Source: Paracoccus sp. (in: a-proteobacteria)
Lineage (GTDB): Bacteria > Pseudomonadota > Alphaproteobacteria > Rhodobacterales > Rhodobacteraceae
DNA: 59,250 nt
Assembly: GCF_030604785.1 (NCBI RefSeq)
Contig: NZ_JAUVVF010000017.1
Span: forward strand, 1 to 59,250
Direction: 5' to 3'
Below, piece after piece: positions 49,817-59,040 of the stretch. The translations under genes and the position numbers were made by a program. The notes under the pieces are model-generated. The model was not told where the DNA came from, searched no databases, and saw only the letters and a list, made by a program, of their open reading frames with translations. The first letter of the stretch is position 1. Each line of letters begins with the position of its first letter.

Positions 49817-51856
49817 ATGAGCAGATCCTCCCTTCCCCTGCCGTCGATGACGGCCCTTGCCCCGGCGGCGGCGCGGCAGGCGCTGGCCAAGCTGGCGCCC
49901 CGCATCCTGGTCCGCAACCCGGTCATCTTCGCCACCGCCGTGGTCGCGCTGATGGTCACGCTGATGGGGCTGCGCGACCTGGCGCTCGGCGTGCCGGGCG
50001 CGGGCGTCGCCGTTCAGATCGCGCTCTGGCTCTGGGCGGCGGTCCTGATCTCGAACTTCGCCGAGAGCCTCGCTGAGGGGCGGGGCCGCGCCCGCGCCGA
50101 CAGCCTGCGCGCCACGAAGTCCGAGACGATGGTGCGCGTCCTGCCAAGCGCCGACAGCCCGCACGGGGCGGTCACGGAGGTCTCCTCCGCCAGCCTGAAA
50201 CAGGGCCAGATCGTGCTGGTCGCGGCGGGCGACATCATCCCGGCGGATGCCGAGGTGATCCAAGGCGTCGCCTCGGTCGACGAAAGCGCGATCACCGGCG
50301 AAAGCGCCCCGGTGATCCGCGAATCCGGCGGCGATTTCAGCTCGGTCACTGGTGGCACGCGCATCGTGTCGGACTGGCTGGTCCTGCGCGTGACGGCCGA
50401 GCCGGGGCGCAGCTTTCTCGACCGCATGATCGCGCTGGTCGAGGGGGCCGAGCGCGGCCGCACCCCGAACGAGATCGCGCTGAACATCCTGCTGGCCGGG
50501 CTGACGCTGATCTTCCTCTTCGTGGTTGTGACGCTTGAGCCCTTCGCGCGTTACTCCGGCACCTCGATCCCGGTCGTGTTCCTCGCCGCGCTCTTCGTGA
50601 CGCTGATCCCGACGACGATCGGGGGCCTCCTGTCCGCCATCGGCATCGCCGGGATGGACCGGCTGGCCCGCGCCAACGTGGTCGCCAAATCCGGGCGCGC
50701 GGTCGAGGCGGCCGGCGATGTGGACGTGCTTCTGCTGGACAAGACCGGCACGATCACCTTCGGCAACCGCATGGCCGACGCGCTGATCCCGGCGCAGGGC
50801 GTCGGCCCCGCGGCCCTCGCCCACGCCGCGCTTGGCGCCAGCCGCGCGGATGAGACGCCTGAAGGCAAGTCCATCGTCGAGATCGCCCGCAAGCAGCCCG
50901 GCGCCGCTGAGGGGCTTGTAGCGGTGGCCGAGGCGATCCCCTTCTCGGCCCAGACCCGCCTCTCGGGCGCGGACCTGACGGACGGCACGCAGCTGAGGAA
51001 AGGCTCGGTCGACGCGATCCTGCGCCATACCGGCGCGGCGCTGGATGCCTCGCTCGCGGCCAGCGTGGACCGGATCGCCCGCTCGGGCGGCACCCCGCTG
51101 CTGGTCAGCGAGGGGAGCCGCATCCTCGGCGCGGTGCATCTGAAGGACATCATCAAGCCCGGCGTGCGCGAGCGCTTCGCGGAACTGCGCGCGATGGGCA
51201 TCCGCACGGTGATGATCACCGGCGACAACCCCCTGACAGCCGCCGCCATCGCGGCCGAGGCCGGGGTGGACGACTTCCTCGCCGAGGCGACGCCCGAGAA
51301 CAAGCTGGAGCTGATCCGGGCCGAACAGGCCAAGGGCCAGCTGGTCGCCATGTGCGGCGACGGCAGCAACGATGCGCCCGCGCTGGCGCAGGCCGATGTG
51401 GGCGTGGCGATGAACTCGGGCACCTCGGCCGCCAAGGAGGCCGCGAACCTGATCGATCTGGACAGCGACCCGACCAAGCTGATCGAGGTCGTGCTGGTCG
51501 GCAAGCAGCTGCTGATCAGCCGCGGCGCGCTGACCACCTTCAGCATCGCCAACGACGTGGCGAAGTACTTCGCCATCCTGCCCGCGCTTTTTATCGCCGC
51601 TTATCCGGGCCTTGCGGTGCTGAATGTGATGGGGCTTGAAAGCGCGCAGAGCGCGATCCTCTCGGCGGTGATCTTCAACGCGCTGGTGATCCTGGCGCTG
51701 ATCCCGCTGGCCCTGCGCGGTGTCAGATACGCCCCCGCCAGCGCCGCCGCCCTGCTGCGGCGCAACCTGACCCTCTACGGCCTCGGCGGGCTGGTGGTCC
51801 CCTTCGTCGGGATCAAGGTCATCGACATGGCCGTCACCGCCCTCGGCCTCGCGTGA
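49817..51856 (+). CDS. kdpB: Potassium-transporting P-type ATPase subunit KdpB
   Basis: The 679-residue catalytic subunit has the P-type hallmarks: actuator loop [10 protein letters not shown], phosphorylation site [13 protein letters not shown] near residue 310, and the hinge [31 protein letters not shown] followed by [21 protein letters not shown]. It hydrolyses ATP to drive potassium uptake through KdpA. It is nine bases after kdpA. Length is equal to E. coli KdpB (682). Confidence 0.97.
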   Translation: MSRSSLPLPSMTALAPAAARQALAKLAPRILVRNPVIFATAVVALMVTLMGLRDLALGVPGAGVAVQIALWLWAAVLISNFAESLAEGRGRARADSLRATKSETMVRVLPSADSPHGAVTEVSSASLKQGQIVLVAAGDIIPADAEVIQGVASVDESAITGESAPVIRESGGDFSSVTGGTRIVSDWLVLRVTAEPGRSFLDRMIALVEGAERGRTPNEIALNILLAGLTLIFLFVVVTLEPFARYSGTSIPVVFLAALFVTLIPTTIGGLLSAIGIAGMDRLARANVVAKSGRAVEAAGDVDVLLLDKTGTITFGNRMADALIPAQGVGPAALAHAALGASRADETPEGKSIVEIARKQPGAAEGLVAVAEAIPFSAQTRLSGADLTDGTQLRKGSVDAILRHTGAALDASLAASVDRIARSGGTPLLVSEGSRILGAVHLKDIIKPGVRERFAELRAMGIRTVMITGDNPLTAAAIAAEAGVDDFLAEATPENKLELIRAEQAKGQLVAMCGDGSNDAPALAQADVGVAMNSGTSAAKEAANLIDLDSDPTKLIEVVLVGKQLLISRGALTTFSIANDVAKYFAILPALFIAAYPGLAVLNVMGLESAQSAILSAVIFNALVILALIPLALRGVRYAPASAAALLRRNLTLYGLGGLVVPFVGIKVIDMAVTALGLA

Positions 51857-51867
51857 AGGAGACGACG

Positions 51868-52458
51868 ATGAACGACCATATCCGCCCCGCCCTGGCGAGC
51901 CTCGGGCTGATGATCCTGCTGACGGGGCTGGCCTATCCGCTGGCGGTCACCGGCGCGGGACAGGCGCTGTTTCCCGAAGAGGCCCATGCCAGCCTGATCC
52001 GGCAGGGCGACCGGATCATCGGCTCGGCCCTGGTGGGCCAGGCCTTCGCCGCGCCGCACCACCTGCACCCGCGCCCTTCGGCCGTGGACTACGATGCGGC
52101 GGCGGCCGGCGCGAGCAACCTTGGCCCGACCAGCGCGGCCCTGCTGGCCGAGCAGGCCGCGCGGGCTGAGGCGTTCCGCGCGGCGACGGGGGCCGCGCGG
52201 GTGCCGGTCGATGCCGTCACCGCCTCGGGCAGCGGGCTCGACCCGCACATCTCGCCGCAGAACGCGGCCGCGCAGGCCGCCCGGATCGCCGCCGCGCGCG
52301 GCGCGCCCGAGGCCGAGGTGCGCCGCCTCATCGCCGCCCATGTCGAGCCGCGCTGGCTGGGTCTCTTCGGCGAGCCGCGCGTGAACGTGCTGAGGGTCAA
52401 CCTCGCCCTTGACGCGGCCTTTCCGCTGGCCCCCACTGCACCGGCAAACGAAGGCTGA
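51868..52458 (+). CDS. kdpC: Potassium-transporting ATPase subunit KdpC
   Basis: The 196-residue protein has one N-terminal membrane helix (ALASLGLMILLTGLAYPLAVTGAGQALFP) and a periplasmic domain with the KdpC signatures GSALVGQAF, FHPRPSA-like HLHPRPSAVDYDAAAAGASNLGPTS and PVDAVTASGSGLDPHISPQNA. It stabilises the KdpA-KdpB assembly. ATG 51868 was chosen because an AAGGAGACG ribosome site precedes it. Confidence 0.95.
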   Translation: MNDHIRPALASLGLMILLTGLAYPLAVTGAGQALFPEEAHASLIRQGDRIIGSALVGQAFAAPHHLHPRPSAVDYDAAAAGASNLGPTSAALLAEQAARAEAFRAATGAARVPVDAVTASGSGLDPHISPQNAAAQAARIAAARGAPEAEVRRLIAAHVEPRWLGLFGEPRVNVLRVNLALDAAFPLAPTAPANEG

Positions 52459-52461
52459 ACC

Positions 52462-55143
52462 ATGACCGCGACCGACTTGCGCCCGGAACCCGAAGCCCTG
52501 CTGGCGCAGGCTGGCCGCGAGGGGCGCGGGCGGCTCAAGATCTTCCTCGGCGCGGCGCCCGGCGTCGGCAAGACCTATGCCATGCTGGAGGCCGCCCGTC
52601 GCCGCGCCGCCGAAGGGGTGGACGTGCTCGCCGCCGTCGTCGAGACGCATGGCCGCGCCGAGACCGAGGCGCTGCTGCAGGGCCTCGACATCCTGCCCAA
52701 GCGCGCGCAGTTCTACCGCGATCGCATCCTGCACGAGATGGACCTCGACGCGCTGCTGGAGCGCCGCCCGGCGCTGGCGCTGATCGACGAGCTGGCCCAT
52801 TCAAACATTCCCGGCTCGCGCCACGAAAAGCGCTGGCAGGACGTCGAGGAGGTGCTGGCCGCCGGCATCGACGTGCTGACCACGCTCAATGTCCAGCACC
52901 TGGAAACGCTGAACGACCGCGTCGCGCGCATCTCGGGCGTGCGCGTGCGCGAGACGGTGCCCGACGCGGTGCTGGAACGCGCCGACGAGGTCGAGCTGAT
53001 CGACCTGCCGACCGAAGAGCTGATCGAGCGGCTGCGCGCCGGCAAGGTCTATGTCCAGGACCAGATCGCGCGGGCGGTGCGGAACTTCTTCTCCAAGGGC
53101 AACCTGACGGCCCTGCGCGAGATGGCGATGCGCGCCGCCGCGGACCGGGTGGACGCGCAGCTGCAGGAGCATATGCGCGCGAATGCCATCGGCGGCCCTT
53201 GGCCCGCGCAGGAGCGGATCCTGGTCGCGCTGACCGAAAGCCCGGTCGCGCGCACGCTGGTCCGCACCGCCAAGCGCATGGCCGACCGGGCGCGGGTGGA
53301 ATGGGTCGCGGTGACGGTCGCCTCGGCCGAAACCGAACATCTGGCCGACAGCGACCGCGACGCGCTTGTCCAGGCGCTGCGTCTGGCGGAGCGGCTGGGG
53401 GCCGAGGTGGCGACGCTGCAGGCGGCCGGGCCGGTCGCGGCCGAGATCCTCGATTACGCGCGCCGCCGCAATGTCAGCCGCATCCTGCTGGGACGCGCGC
53501 GCCCCCGACCCATCTGGCGGCGGCTCTGGCGCGAGGACGTGGCCCGCGCAGTGACCGAGGCCGGGCGCGATTTCGAGGTGACGGTCGTCTCCGAGCCTCA
53601 GCGCGAACCCGTCCCGCCCGCGGCCCGGCGCTGGCCGCTGGACCGCGAGCCGCGCGCCTATGGCGAGGCGACGCTGATCGTGGCGGCGGCCGGCCTGATC
53701 GCGCTGGCGGCCGACTGGATCTTCCCGGTGCCCTCGCTGGCGCTGATCTTCATGACCGGGGTGATCGGCGTGGCCGTGCGCCGGGGTCTCTGGCCGTCGC
53801 TTTACGCGTCCTGCCTCAGCTTCCTGATCTACAACTTCTTCTTCACCGATCCCCGCACGACCTTTCTGGTGATCCGCGAGGACCAGATCCTGACGCTGGT
53901 CCTGTTCCTGATCGCCTCGGCCCTGACCGGGAATCTGGCGGCGCGACTGCGCGACCGGGCGCTGGCGCAGCGCGAGATCGCGGTGCGGACCAATCTGCTT
54001 TACGATTTCGCGCGGCAGGTCGCGGGCGCGGCCTCGTCGGCCGAGGTGCTGCGGGCGGCGGCGGGCCATGTCAGTGCCGCCCTTGGCTGCGAGACGGTGC
54101 TGATGCGTCCCGGACCCGCCGGGCGTCCGGTCATCGAGGCATCCGAACCGCCCCGCGAGGCGCTGGAACTGCGCGATGCCTCGGCCGCCGATTACAGCTG
54201 GCGCCGGGGCGAGGAAGCCGGTCGCGGCTCGGGGACTCTGCCGGCCAGCCGCTGGCTGTTCCTGCCAGTCGGCAAGCCCGATCGTCGGCTGGCGGTGATG
54301 GGCGTGGCCTTTGCCGATAACCGCGCGGTGGCGCCTGCCGACCGCCGGCTGCTGGATGCCATGACCGATCAGCTGGTCGTCGCGCTGGAACGCATCGCGC
54401 TGCAGGGCGATCTTGAACAGGCGCTGGTCGCCTCCGAGACCGAGCGGCTGCGCGCGGCCTTGCTGTCCTCGGTCAGCCACGATCTGCGCACGCCCTTGGT
54501 CTCGATCATAGGCGCGGCCTCGACCTTGGCTGATCCCGCGCTGGACCTGCCCGACGAGGCGCGCGGCGCGATGGCCGAGACGATCCGCGACGAGGGCGAG
54601 CGGCTGGACCGCTACATCCAGAACCTCCTGGACATGACCCGGCTGGGGCACGGCGCGCTGCGCCCCCGGCGTCTGGCCGTCGATCTGCGCGAGATCGCGG
54701 GCAGTGCGCGCCACCGCCTGCGCGGCGCCCTGCGCGCCCATCAGGCGGTCGTCGAGGTTCCGCCCGGCCTGCCGCCCGTCCTGGCCGATCCGCTGCTGAT
54801 CGAGCAGGTCGTGATGAACCTGCTGGACAATGCCGCGAAATACGCCCCCGAAGGCAGTGCGATCACCGTCTCGGCCCGGATCACGGGGACCGAGGCCGAA
54901 TTGTCCGTGACCGATGCCGGTCCGGGCATTCCTGCCGAGGCGCGCGGCCGGGTCTTCGACATGTTCTACCGCGTGGCCGAAGGCGACGGGCAGCGCGCGG
55001 GCACGGGGCTGGGCCTTGCCATTGCGCGGGGCATCGTCGAAGCTCATGGTGGGCGCATCGCCGCCCATGCCGCGCAGGCGGATGGCAGCGGCACCCGCAT
55101 CGCCCTGACCCTTCCGCTGGCCAACCCGGAGGCCCCCGAATGA
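52462..55143 (+). CDS. kdpD: Potassium sensor histidine kinase KdpD
   Basis: The 893-residue sensor has the full KdpD plan. The cytoplasmic KdpD domain carries Walker A GAAPGVGKTYAM and ELAHSNIPGSRHEKRWQDVEEV (residues 1-235). A USP-like domain follows (to about 370). Four membrane helices (residues about 400-495: ATLIVAAAGLIALAADWIF, FLIYNFFF) precede a GAF-type domain. The kinase core has phospho-acceptor His673 in SSVSHDLRTPL and the ATPase boxes NLLDNAAKYAPEG and GTGLGLAIARGI. His673 is the same number as in E. coli KdpD. It controls KdpE in response to low potassium. Confidence 0.96.
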   Translation: MTATDLRPEPEALLAQAGREGRGRLKIFLGAAPGVGKTYAMLEAARRRAAEGVDVLAAVVETHGRAETEALLQGLDILPKRAQFYRDRILHEMDLDALLERRPALALIDELAHSNIPGSRHEKRWQDVEEVLAAGIDVLTTLNVQHLETLNDRVARISGVRVRETVPDAVLERADEVELIDLPTEELIERLRAGKVYVQDQIARAVRNFFSKGNLTALREMAMRAAADRVDAQLQEHMRANAIGGPWPAQERILVALTESPVARTLVRTAKRMADRARVEWVAVTVASAETEHLADSDRDALVQALRLAERLGAEVATLQAAGPVAAEILDYARRRNVSRILLGRARPRPIWRRLWREDVARAVTEAGRDFEVTVVSEPQREPVPPAARRWPLDREPRAYGEATLIVAAAGLIALAADWIFPVPSLALIFMTGVIGVAVRRGLWPSLYASCLSFLIYNFFFTDPRTTFLVIREDQILTLVLFLIASALTGNLAARLRDRALAQREIAVRTNLLYDFARQVAGAASSAEVLRAAAGHVSAALGCETVLMRPGPAGRPVIEASEPPREALELRDASAADYSWRRGEEAGRGSGTLPASRWLFLPVGKPDRRLAVMGVAFADNRAVAPADRRLLDAMTDQLVVALERIALQGDLEQALVASETERLRAALLSSVSHDLRTPLVSIIGAASTLADPALDLPDEARGAMAETIRDEGERLDRYIQNLLDMTRLGHGALRPRRLAVDLREIAGSARHRLRGALRAHQAVVEVPPGLPPVLADPLLIEQVVMNLLDNAAKYAPEGSAITVSARITGTEAELSVTDAGPGIPAEARGRVFDMFYRVAEGDGQRAGTGLGLAIARGIVEAHGGRIAAHAAQADGSGTRIALTLPLANPEAPE

Positions 55144-55832
55144 CGACGCAGCCCGCCCGCGTCCTCATCATCGACGACGAGACGCCGATCCGCCGCTTCC
55201 TGCGCGTCGCGCTGGAGGCCGAGGGTCATCACGTCTCAGAGGCCGCAACAGGGCGCGCGGGGATCGAGGCCGCCGCGCTGACCACGCCGGAGGCGGTGAT
55301 CCTGGATCTCGGCCTGCCCGACCTGGACGGCCGCGAGGTTCTGGCCCGGCTTCGGGAATGGAGCCAGGTTCCGGTCCTGATCCTGTCGGTGCGTGCGGAC
55401 GAGGCCGAGAAGGTCGCGTTGCTGGATGCCGGCGCGCAGGATTACGTCACAAAACCCTTCGGCATCGGCGAATTGCTGGCGCGTCTGCGCGGACTTCTGC
55501 GCGACCGCAGTGCCGCCGCACCGAAAGGCGCGGTTCTGCACATCGCCGATCTGTCCATCGACGCCGCGCGCCGCATCGTCACCAAGGCGGGCGAGCCGAT
55601 CCATCTGACCCGCAAGGAATTCGACCTGCTGTGGCTTCTGGTCTCGAATGCCGGCCGGCTTGTGACGCAGGGCGCGGCGCTGGAGCATGTCTGGGGGCCG
55701 GCGCATCGAGAGGACAGCCAGTATCTGCGCGTCTTCATCCGTCAGCTGCGCACGAAGATCGGCGACGATGCCGGCGACCCCCGCTACATCTTCACCGAAG
55801 CCGGCGTGGGCTACCGCTTCACCGACGCATGA
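55140..55832 (+). CDS. kdpE: Potassium response regulator KdpE
   Basis: The 230-residue OmpR/PhoB-type regulator has a receiver with Asp56 in VILDLGLPDLDG and Lys105 in DYVTKPFG, then a winged helix (IVTKAGEPIHLTRKEFDLLWLLVSNAGRLVTQ and DSQYLRVFIRQLRTKIGDD). It overlaps kdpD by four bases. It presumably activates kdp by binding the 11-bp-phased repeats at 47.8 kb. No clear terminator follows; the next 283 bases hold only a possible coding remnant on the other strand. Confidence 0.95.
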   Translation: MTTQPARVLIIDDETPIRRFLRVALEAEGHHVSEAATGRAGIEAAALTTPEAVILDLGLPDLDGREVLARLREWSQVPVLILSVRADEAEKVALLDAGAQDYVTKPFGIGELLARLRGLLRDRSAAAPKGAVLHIADLSIDAARRIVTKAGEPIHLTRKEFDLLWLLVSNAGRLVTQGAALEHVWGPAHREDSQYLRVFIRQLRTKIGDDAGDPRYIFTEAGVGYRFTDA

Positions 55833-55934
55833 CGCGATCCGGCCTTGCGCCTTCGGCCGTGCCGGTTGTCGCCCGGTTGCCCTGCTTTGCGGTCGTCGGA
55901 CAAACTGCGCGCCCCGCCAGAGCGGTCCTTGCCG

Positions 55935-56020
55935 CTATCGATAGGGCCGGACCTCGCGCCCCTGACACTGGTTCAGCAGGTCCATCGCCTCGTTGAGGTC
56001 GGTGCGCAGCCGGCGCAACG
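55935..56020 (-). pseudogene. Possible gene-end remnant
   Basis: On the minus strand the sequence reads RLRTDLNEAMDLLNQCQGRE followed by VRPYR and a stop (55935-55937). This helical, charge-balanced stretch looks more like a true C-terminus than an antisense frame, but has no start or upstream partner: to its left in gene order the sequence stops making sense. I recognise no family. It may be debris from the rearrangements that affect the next 3 kb. Confidence 0.25.
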
Positions 56021-56115
56021 ATCTTCATATGGCCGAGACGCGCCCGGCACCCATTATTGCGGCAGGGTCGACGCATTGCCGCATGGCCCGAACCGAGACA
56101 GTGAGCCGCGCGGCA

Positions 56116-57117
56116 TTATCCGGCGGCGACAGATTGTCCGCCGGAGATCACCTCGCGCGGCAGCTGGAAGATGAAGTAGGGGTTCAGCGATGGCGGCGCG
56201 CTGACCGCGTCCAGCCGGGCCTGCTGCGCCGGCGACAGCGCGACCTGAAGCGCCTCGATATTGACTGTCACCTGCTCGGGCCGGCTGGCCCCCGTAATCA
56301 GCGTGCCGACGCCCGGCCGCGAAAGGACCCAGGCCAGCGCGACCTGCGCCATGGGCGCGTCCATCTCGGCCGCCACCTCGCGCAGGACGTCCACGATGTT
56401 GAAGTTCCGCTCGGTGAACAGCATGCCCCCATAGGGGTTGTCCCCGCGCAGCCGGTCGCTGGAGCCGGCCTCGGCATCCGTGGCGCGATCCGGCACCGCG
56501 CCCGCGCGGTCCGCCTCGGCCAGCATCTCGCGGCCGTATCTGCCGGTCAGCAGGCTGCCGGCCAAGGGGCTCCAGGGGGCGATCCCCAGACCGAAATGCG
56601 CGGGCATGGGCGCCAGGTCGAGTTCGACCCCGCGATCGATCAGCGACCAGGCGTTTTGAAGCCCGACCGGCCCCGGCAGCCCCTGCGCGGCGGCAAGGGT
56701 GGCCACCTTGGCGACATACCAGGCCGGCGTGTTCGAGAAGCCGTAATAGAGAATCTCACCCCGCGCGACCGCCGCGGACAGCGTCCGCAGCACCTCTTCG
56801 GGCGGATTCATGCGGTCCCAGACATGCATCCAGTAGAGATCGATCCGGTCGGTCCCGAGCCGGCGCAGCGAGCCCTCGATCCCCAGCCGGATGTTGATCG
56901 CGCGGTTGCCGCCATGCAGCGGATGGCCCTGCGCGCGCGCAAAGCCCGACTTGGTCGAGACCACTATCCGGTCGCGAAGGCCGCTCTCCTTCAGGAAGCC
57001 GCCCAGCATCCGCTCGCTTTCGCCGCCGCCATAGATGTCGGCCGTGTCGACCACGTTGCCGCCGGCCGCGACATAGGCCTCGAAGATCCGGCGCGGGTCG
57101 ACGGGCGTGGCCGACAC
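56116..57117 (-). pseudogene. Aldo/keto reductase lacking its N-terminus
   Basis: About 334 residues of an aldo/keto reductase are present: VDPRRIFEAYVAAGGNVVDTADIYGGGESERML with the catalytic Asp and Tyr, the lysine in VVSTKSGFARA, the histidine in DLYWMHVWD, and the C-terminal NADP-binding end GVGTLITGASRPEQVTVN. The first 25-30 residues of the family, the beta-hairpin and the GTMTFG-type first strand, are missing. In their place the frame continues into sequence that makes sense only on the opposite strand. A GTG at 57228 could start an abnormal leader, but the barrel would lack strand one, so the gene is probably inactive. Confidence 0.7.
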
Positions 57118-57417
57118 GACATCTTCTGGGCACGGATGCCCGTCGGTTCGCCGGGCCTCGTCCTCAGGCTTGGCGAGAGCGTGGCGGAGGTCCACCCGCT
57201 CCCCCAGCTGCGGAACCTCGCGCTTCACTACCGGACGATCAAGGGCCGCGGCAATCTCTGCTTGTCACTCTCGGACCGCAATCAGGTTGACATCTTCGAG
57301 ACTGCCGCGACGTCGTTGCTGCGGCAGAGGCGGCCGCCAACCCCAGGGTCGCATTGTCGCGCGCAGTTCAGCGCACCCTGCGCTGGCACCATCTGCTGCG
57401 CGGGGGAAGCAACTCGA
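57118..57417 (+). pseudogene. Fragment resembling a DUF4420-type PD-(D/E)XK protein, frameshifted
   Basis: In the plus frame from 57118 the sequence reads DIFWARMPVGSPGLVLRLGE, then LRNLALHYRTIKGRGNLCLS and SDRNQVDIFET. After a one-base shift near 57302 it continues RDVVAAAEAAANPRVALSRA and then [12 protein letters not shown]. The order (short strand, GRG-L-L-L-D, IF-xL-DvvxAA, then R-RWxxLL) recalls the N-terminal part of DUF4420 PD-(D/E)XK proteins, which occur in Z1-helicase restriction and defence loci. It has no start, carries an internal frameshift, and is cut off where dnaE2 homology begins. The family assignment is from memory of the pattern and is tentative. Confidence 0.4.
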
Positions 57418-59040
57418 GCGGCCTCAGACGCGGCAGCATCGACATCTGCGCGCGGCTCGCGATCTGGAACGTGCCGAGCGTGTCGGCCTTGCGGATCATC
57501 GCATAGGTGCGCGGATCCTCGGCGGGGATGCTGGCCAGGTCGTGGCGAATGCCCTTGTGATCGGCCAGAAGCTGCAGTCCCTTGGCCATGCAGGTCAGCA
57601 TGCCGAGGGCCAGCACATCCACCTTCATGAAGCGCAGCGCCTCGATGTCGTCCTTGTCCCATTCGATGATCTGGCGATCCTCCATCGCGGCAGGCTCGAT
57701 GGGGACCAGGTCGTCCAGCCGGTCGTGGGTCAGGACAAACCCGCCCGGATGCTGGCTGAGATGCCGGGGCGTGCCGCGCAGCTGGGCGGCCAGCGTCAGA
57801 CGCAGGCGGCGGTCGGACGGGTTGAGGTTCAGCGCGCGCAGGTCGTCATCGGTGATCCCCTCCTCGGACCAGGCCCAGATCTGGCCGGAGAGCGTGCGGA
57901 TCAGGTCCTCGGGCAGGCCGAGCGCCTTGCCGACATCGCGCAGCGCGCCCTTGCTGCGATAGCGGGTCACCACGGCGGTCAGCGCGGCGCGGTCACGGCC
58001 ATAGGTGCGGTAGATCCACTGGATGACCTCCTCGCGGCGCTCATGCTCGAAATCCACGTCGATATCGGGCGGCTCGCGGCGCTCCTCGCTGACGAAGCGC
58101 TCGAATAGGAGGTCGTTGCGGCCGGGATCGATGGAGGTGATGCCGAGGACGAAGCAGACCGCCGAATTGGCCGCCGATCCGCGCCCCTGGCACAGGATGC
58201 CGCGCGAGCGGGCGAAGCGGACGATGCTGTTCACGGTCAGGAAATAGGGCGCGTAATCCAGCCGCTCGATCAGGCGCAGCTCGTGGCGCAGGCTGGCCTT
58301 GACCTCGGGCGGGACGCCTTCGGGGTAGCGTTCGGCCGCGCCCTCCCAGGTCAGCCGCTCCAGCATGGCCTGGGCGGTCACGGCGGGATCGTCGCGTTCC
58401 TCGGGATACTGGTATTCCAGCTCACCCGGCGAGAAGCGGCAGGCCTCGGCGATCCGGGCGGTGCGGGCCAGCGCTTCGGGGTAGCGGGTGAAGAGCCGGT
58501 GCATCTCGGCGGGCGTCTTCAGATGGCGGTCGGCGTGACGCTCGCGGCGAAAGCCCAGGGCATCGACGGTGGTGTTGTGACGGATCGCGGTGACCACATC
58601 CTGCAGGATGCGGCGATCGGGGGAGTGGAACAGCACGTCGTTGGTGACCACGGTCGCAACGCCCATCCGCGCGGCGAGGCTGGCCAGTTCGTGCAGCCGC
58701 AGCTGGTCGTTGGGGCGGCGCCGCAGGGTCAGCGCCAGATGGGCGCGCTCGCCGAAGGCCTCGCGCATCCGGCGCAGCTGCAGCGCGCAGAGATCATCCG
58801 CCCGGTCGGGGATCAGGATGCCGATCATGCCCTCGCAGGCGGCAGCGACGTCGGGCCATTCCAGATGGCACTTGCCCTTGCCGGCCCGCCCCTTGCCGAG
58901 CGACAGGAGCCGGCAGAGGCGCGAATAGGCCGCCCGGTCGGTCGGATAGACCAGCAGGGCCATGCCGCAGGCCAGGTCGAGCCGGCAGCCGACGATCAGG
59001 CGGACGCCAGTCTCCTTGGCCGCCAGATGGGCGCGCACGC
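57418..59040 (-). pseudogene. dnaE2: Internal fragment of error-prone DNA polymerase DnaE2
   Basis: About 540 residues match the middle of DnaE2, the SOS mutagenesis alpha-subunit: [20 protein letters not shown] (PHP domain), [48 protein letters not shown] (palm aspartates), and [19 protein letters not shown]. Normal DnaE2 has about 1,050-1,150 residues. Here the first part of the PHP domain is missing at about 59040, and everything after the [13 protein letters not shown] motif is missing at about 57418. The usual TFQIES reads TFQIAS. Homology ends sharply at both sides, so this is a translocated or deletion-trimmed piece, not a degraded full gene. Any product would lack the thumb and OB parts. 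Confidence 0.85.

Noticed and set aside
48053..51139. A 1028-codon minus-strand open frame opposite kdpA and kdpB
   Set aside because: Charged, repetitive antisense translation with no domain; kdpA and kdpB are unambiguous.
55848..55868. A GGCC-rich stem after kdpE as a terminator
   Set aside because: The stem is only five pairs with a ten-base loop and no T run, so it is too weak to call.
57118..59040. Insertion-sequence ends or target duplications around the dnaE2 fragment
   Set aside because: I looked for inverted terminal repeats and short duplications at the junctions and saw none, and there is no transposase, so no named mobile element is claimed.
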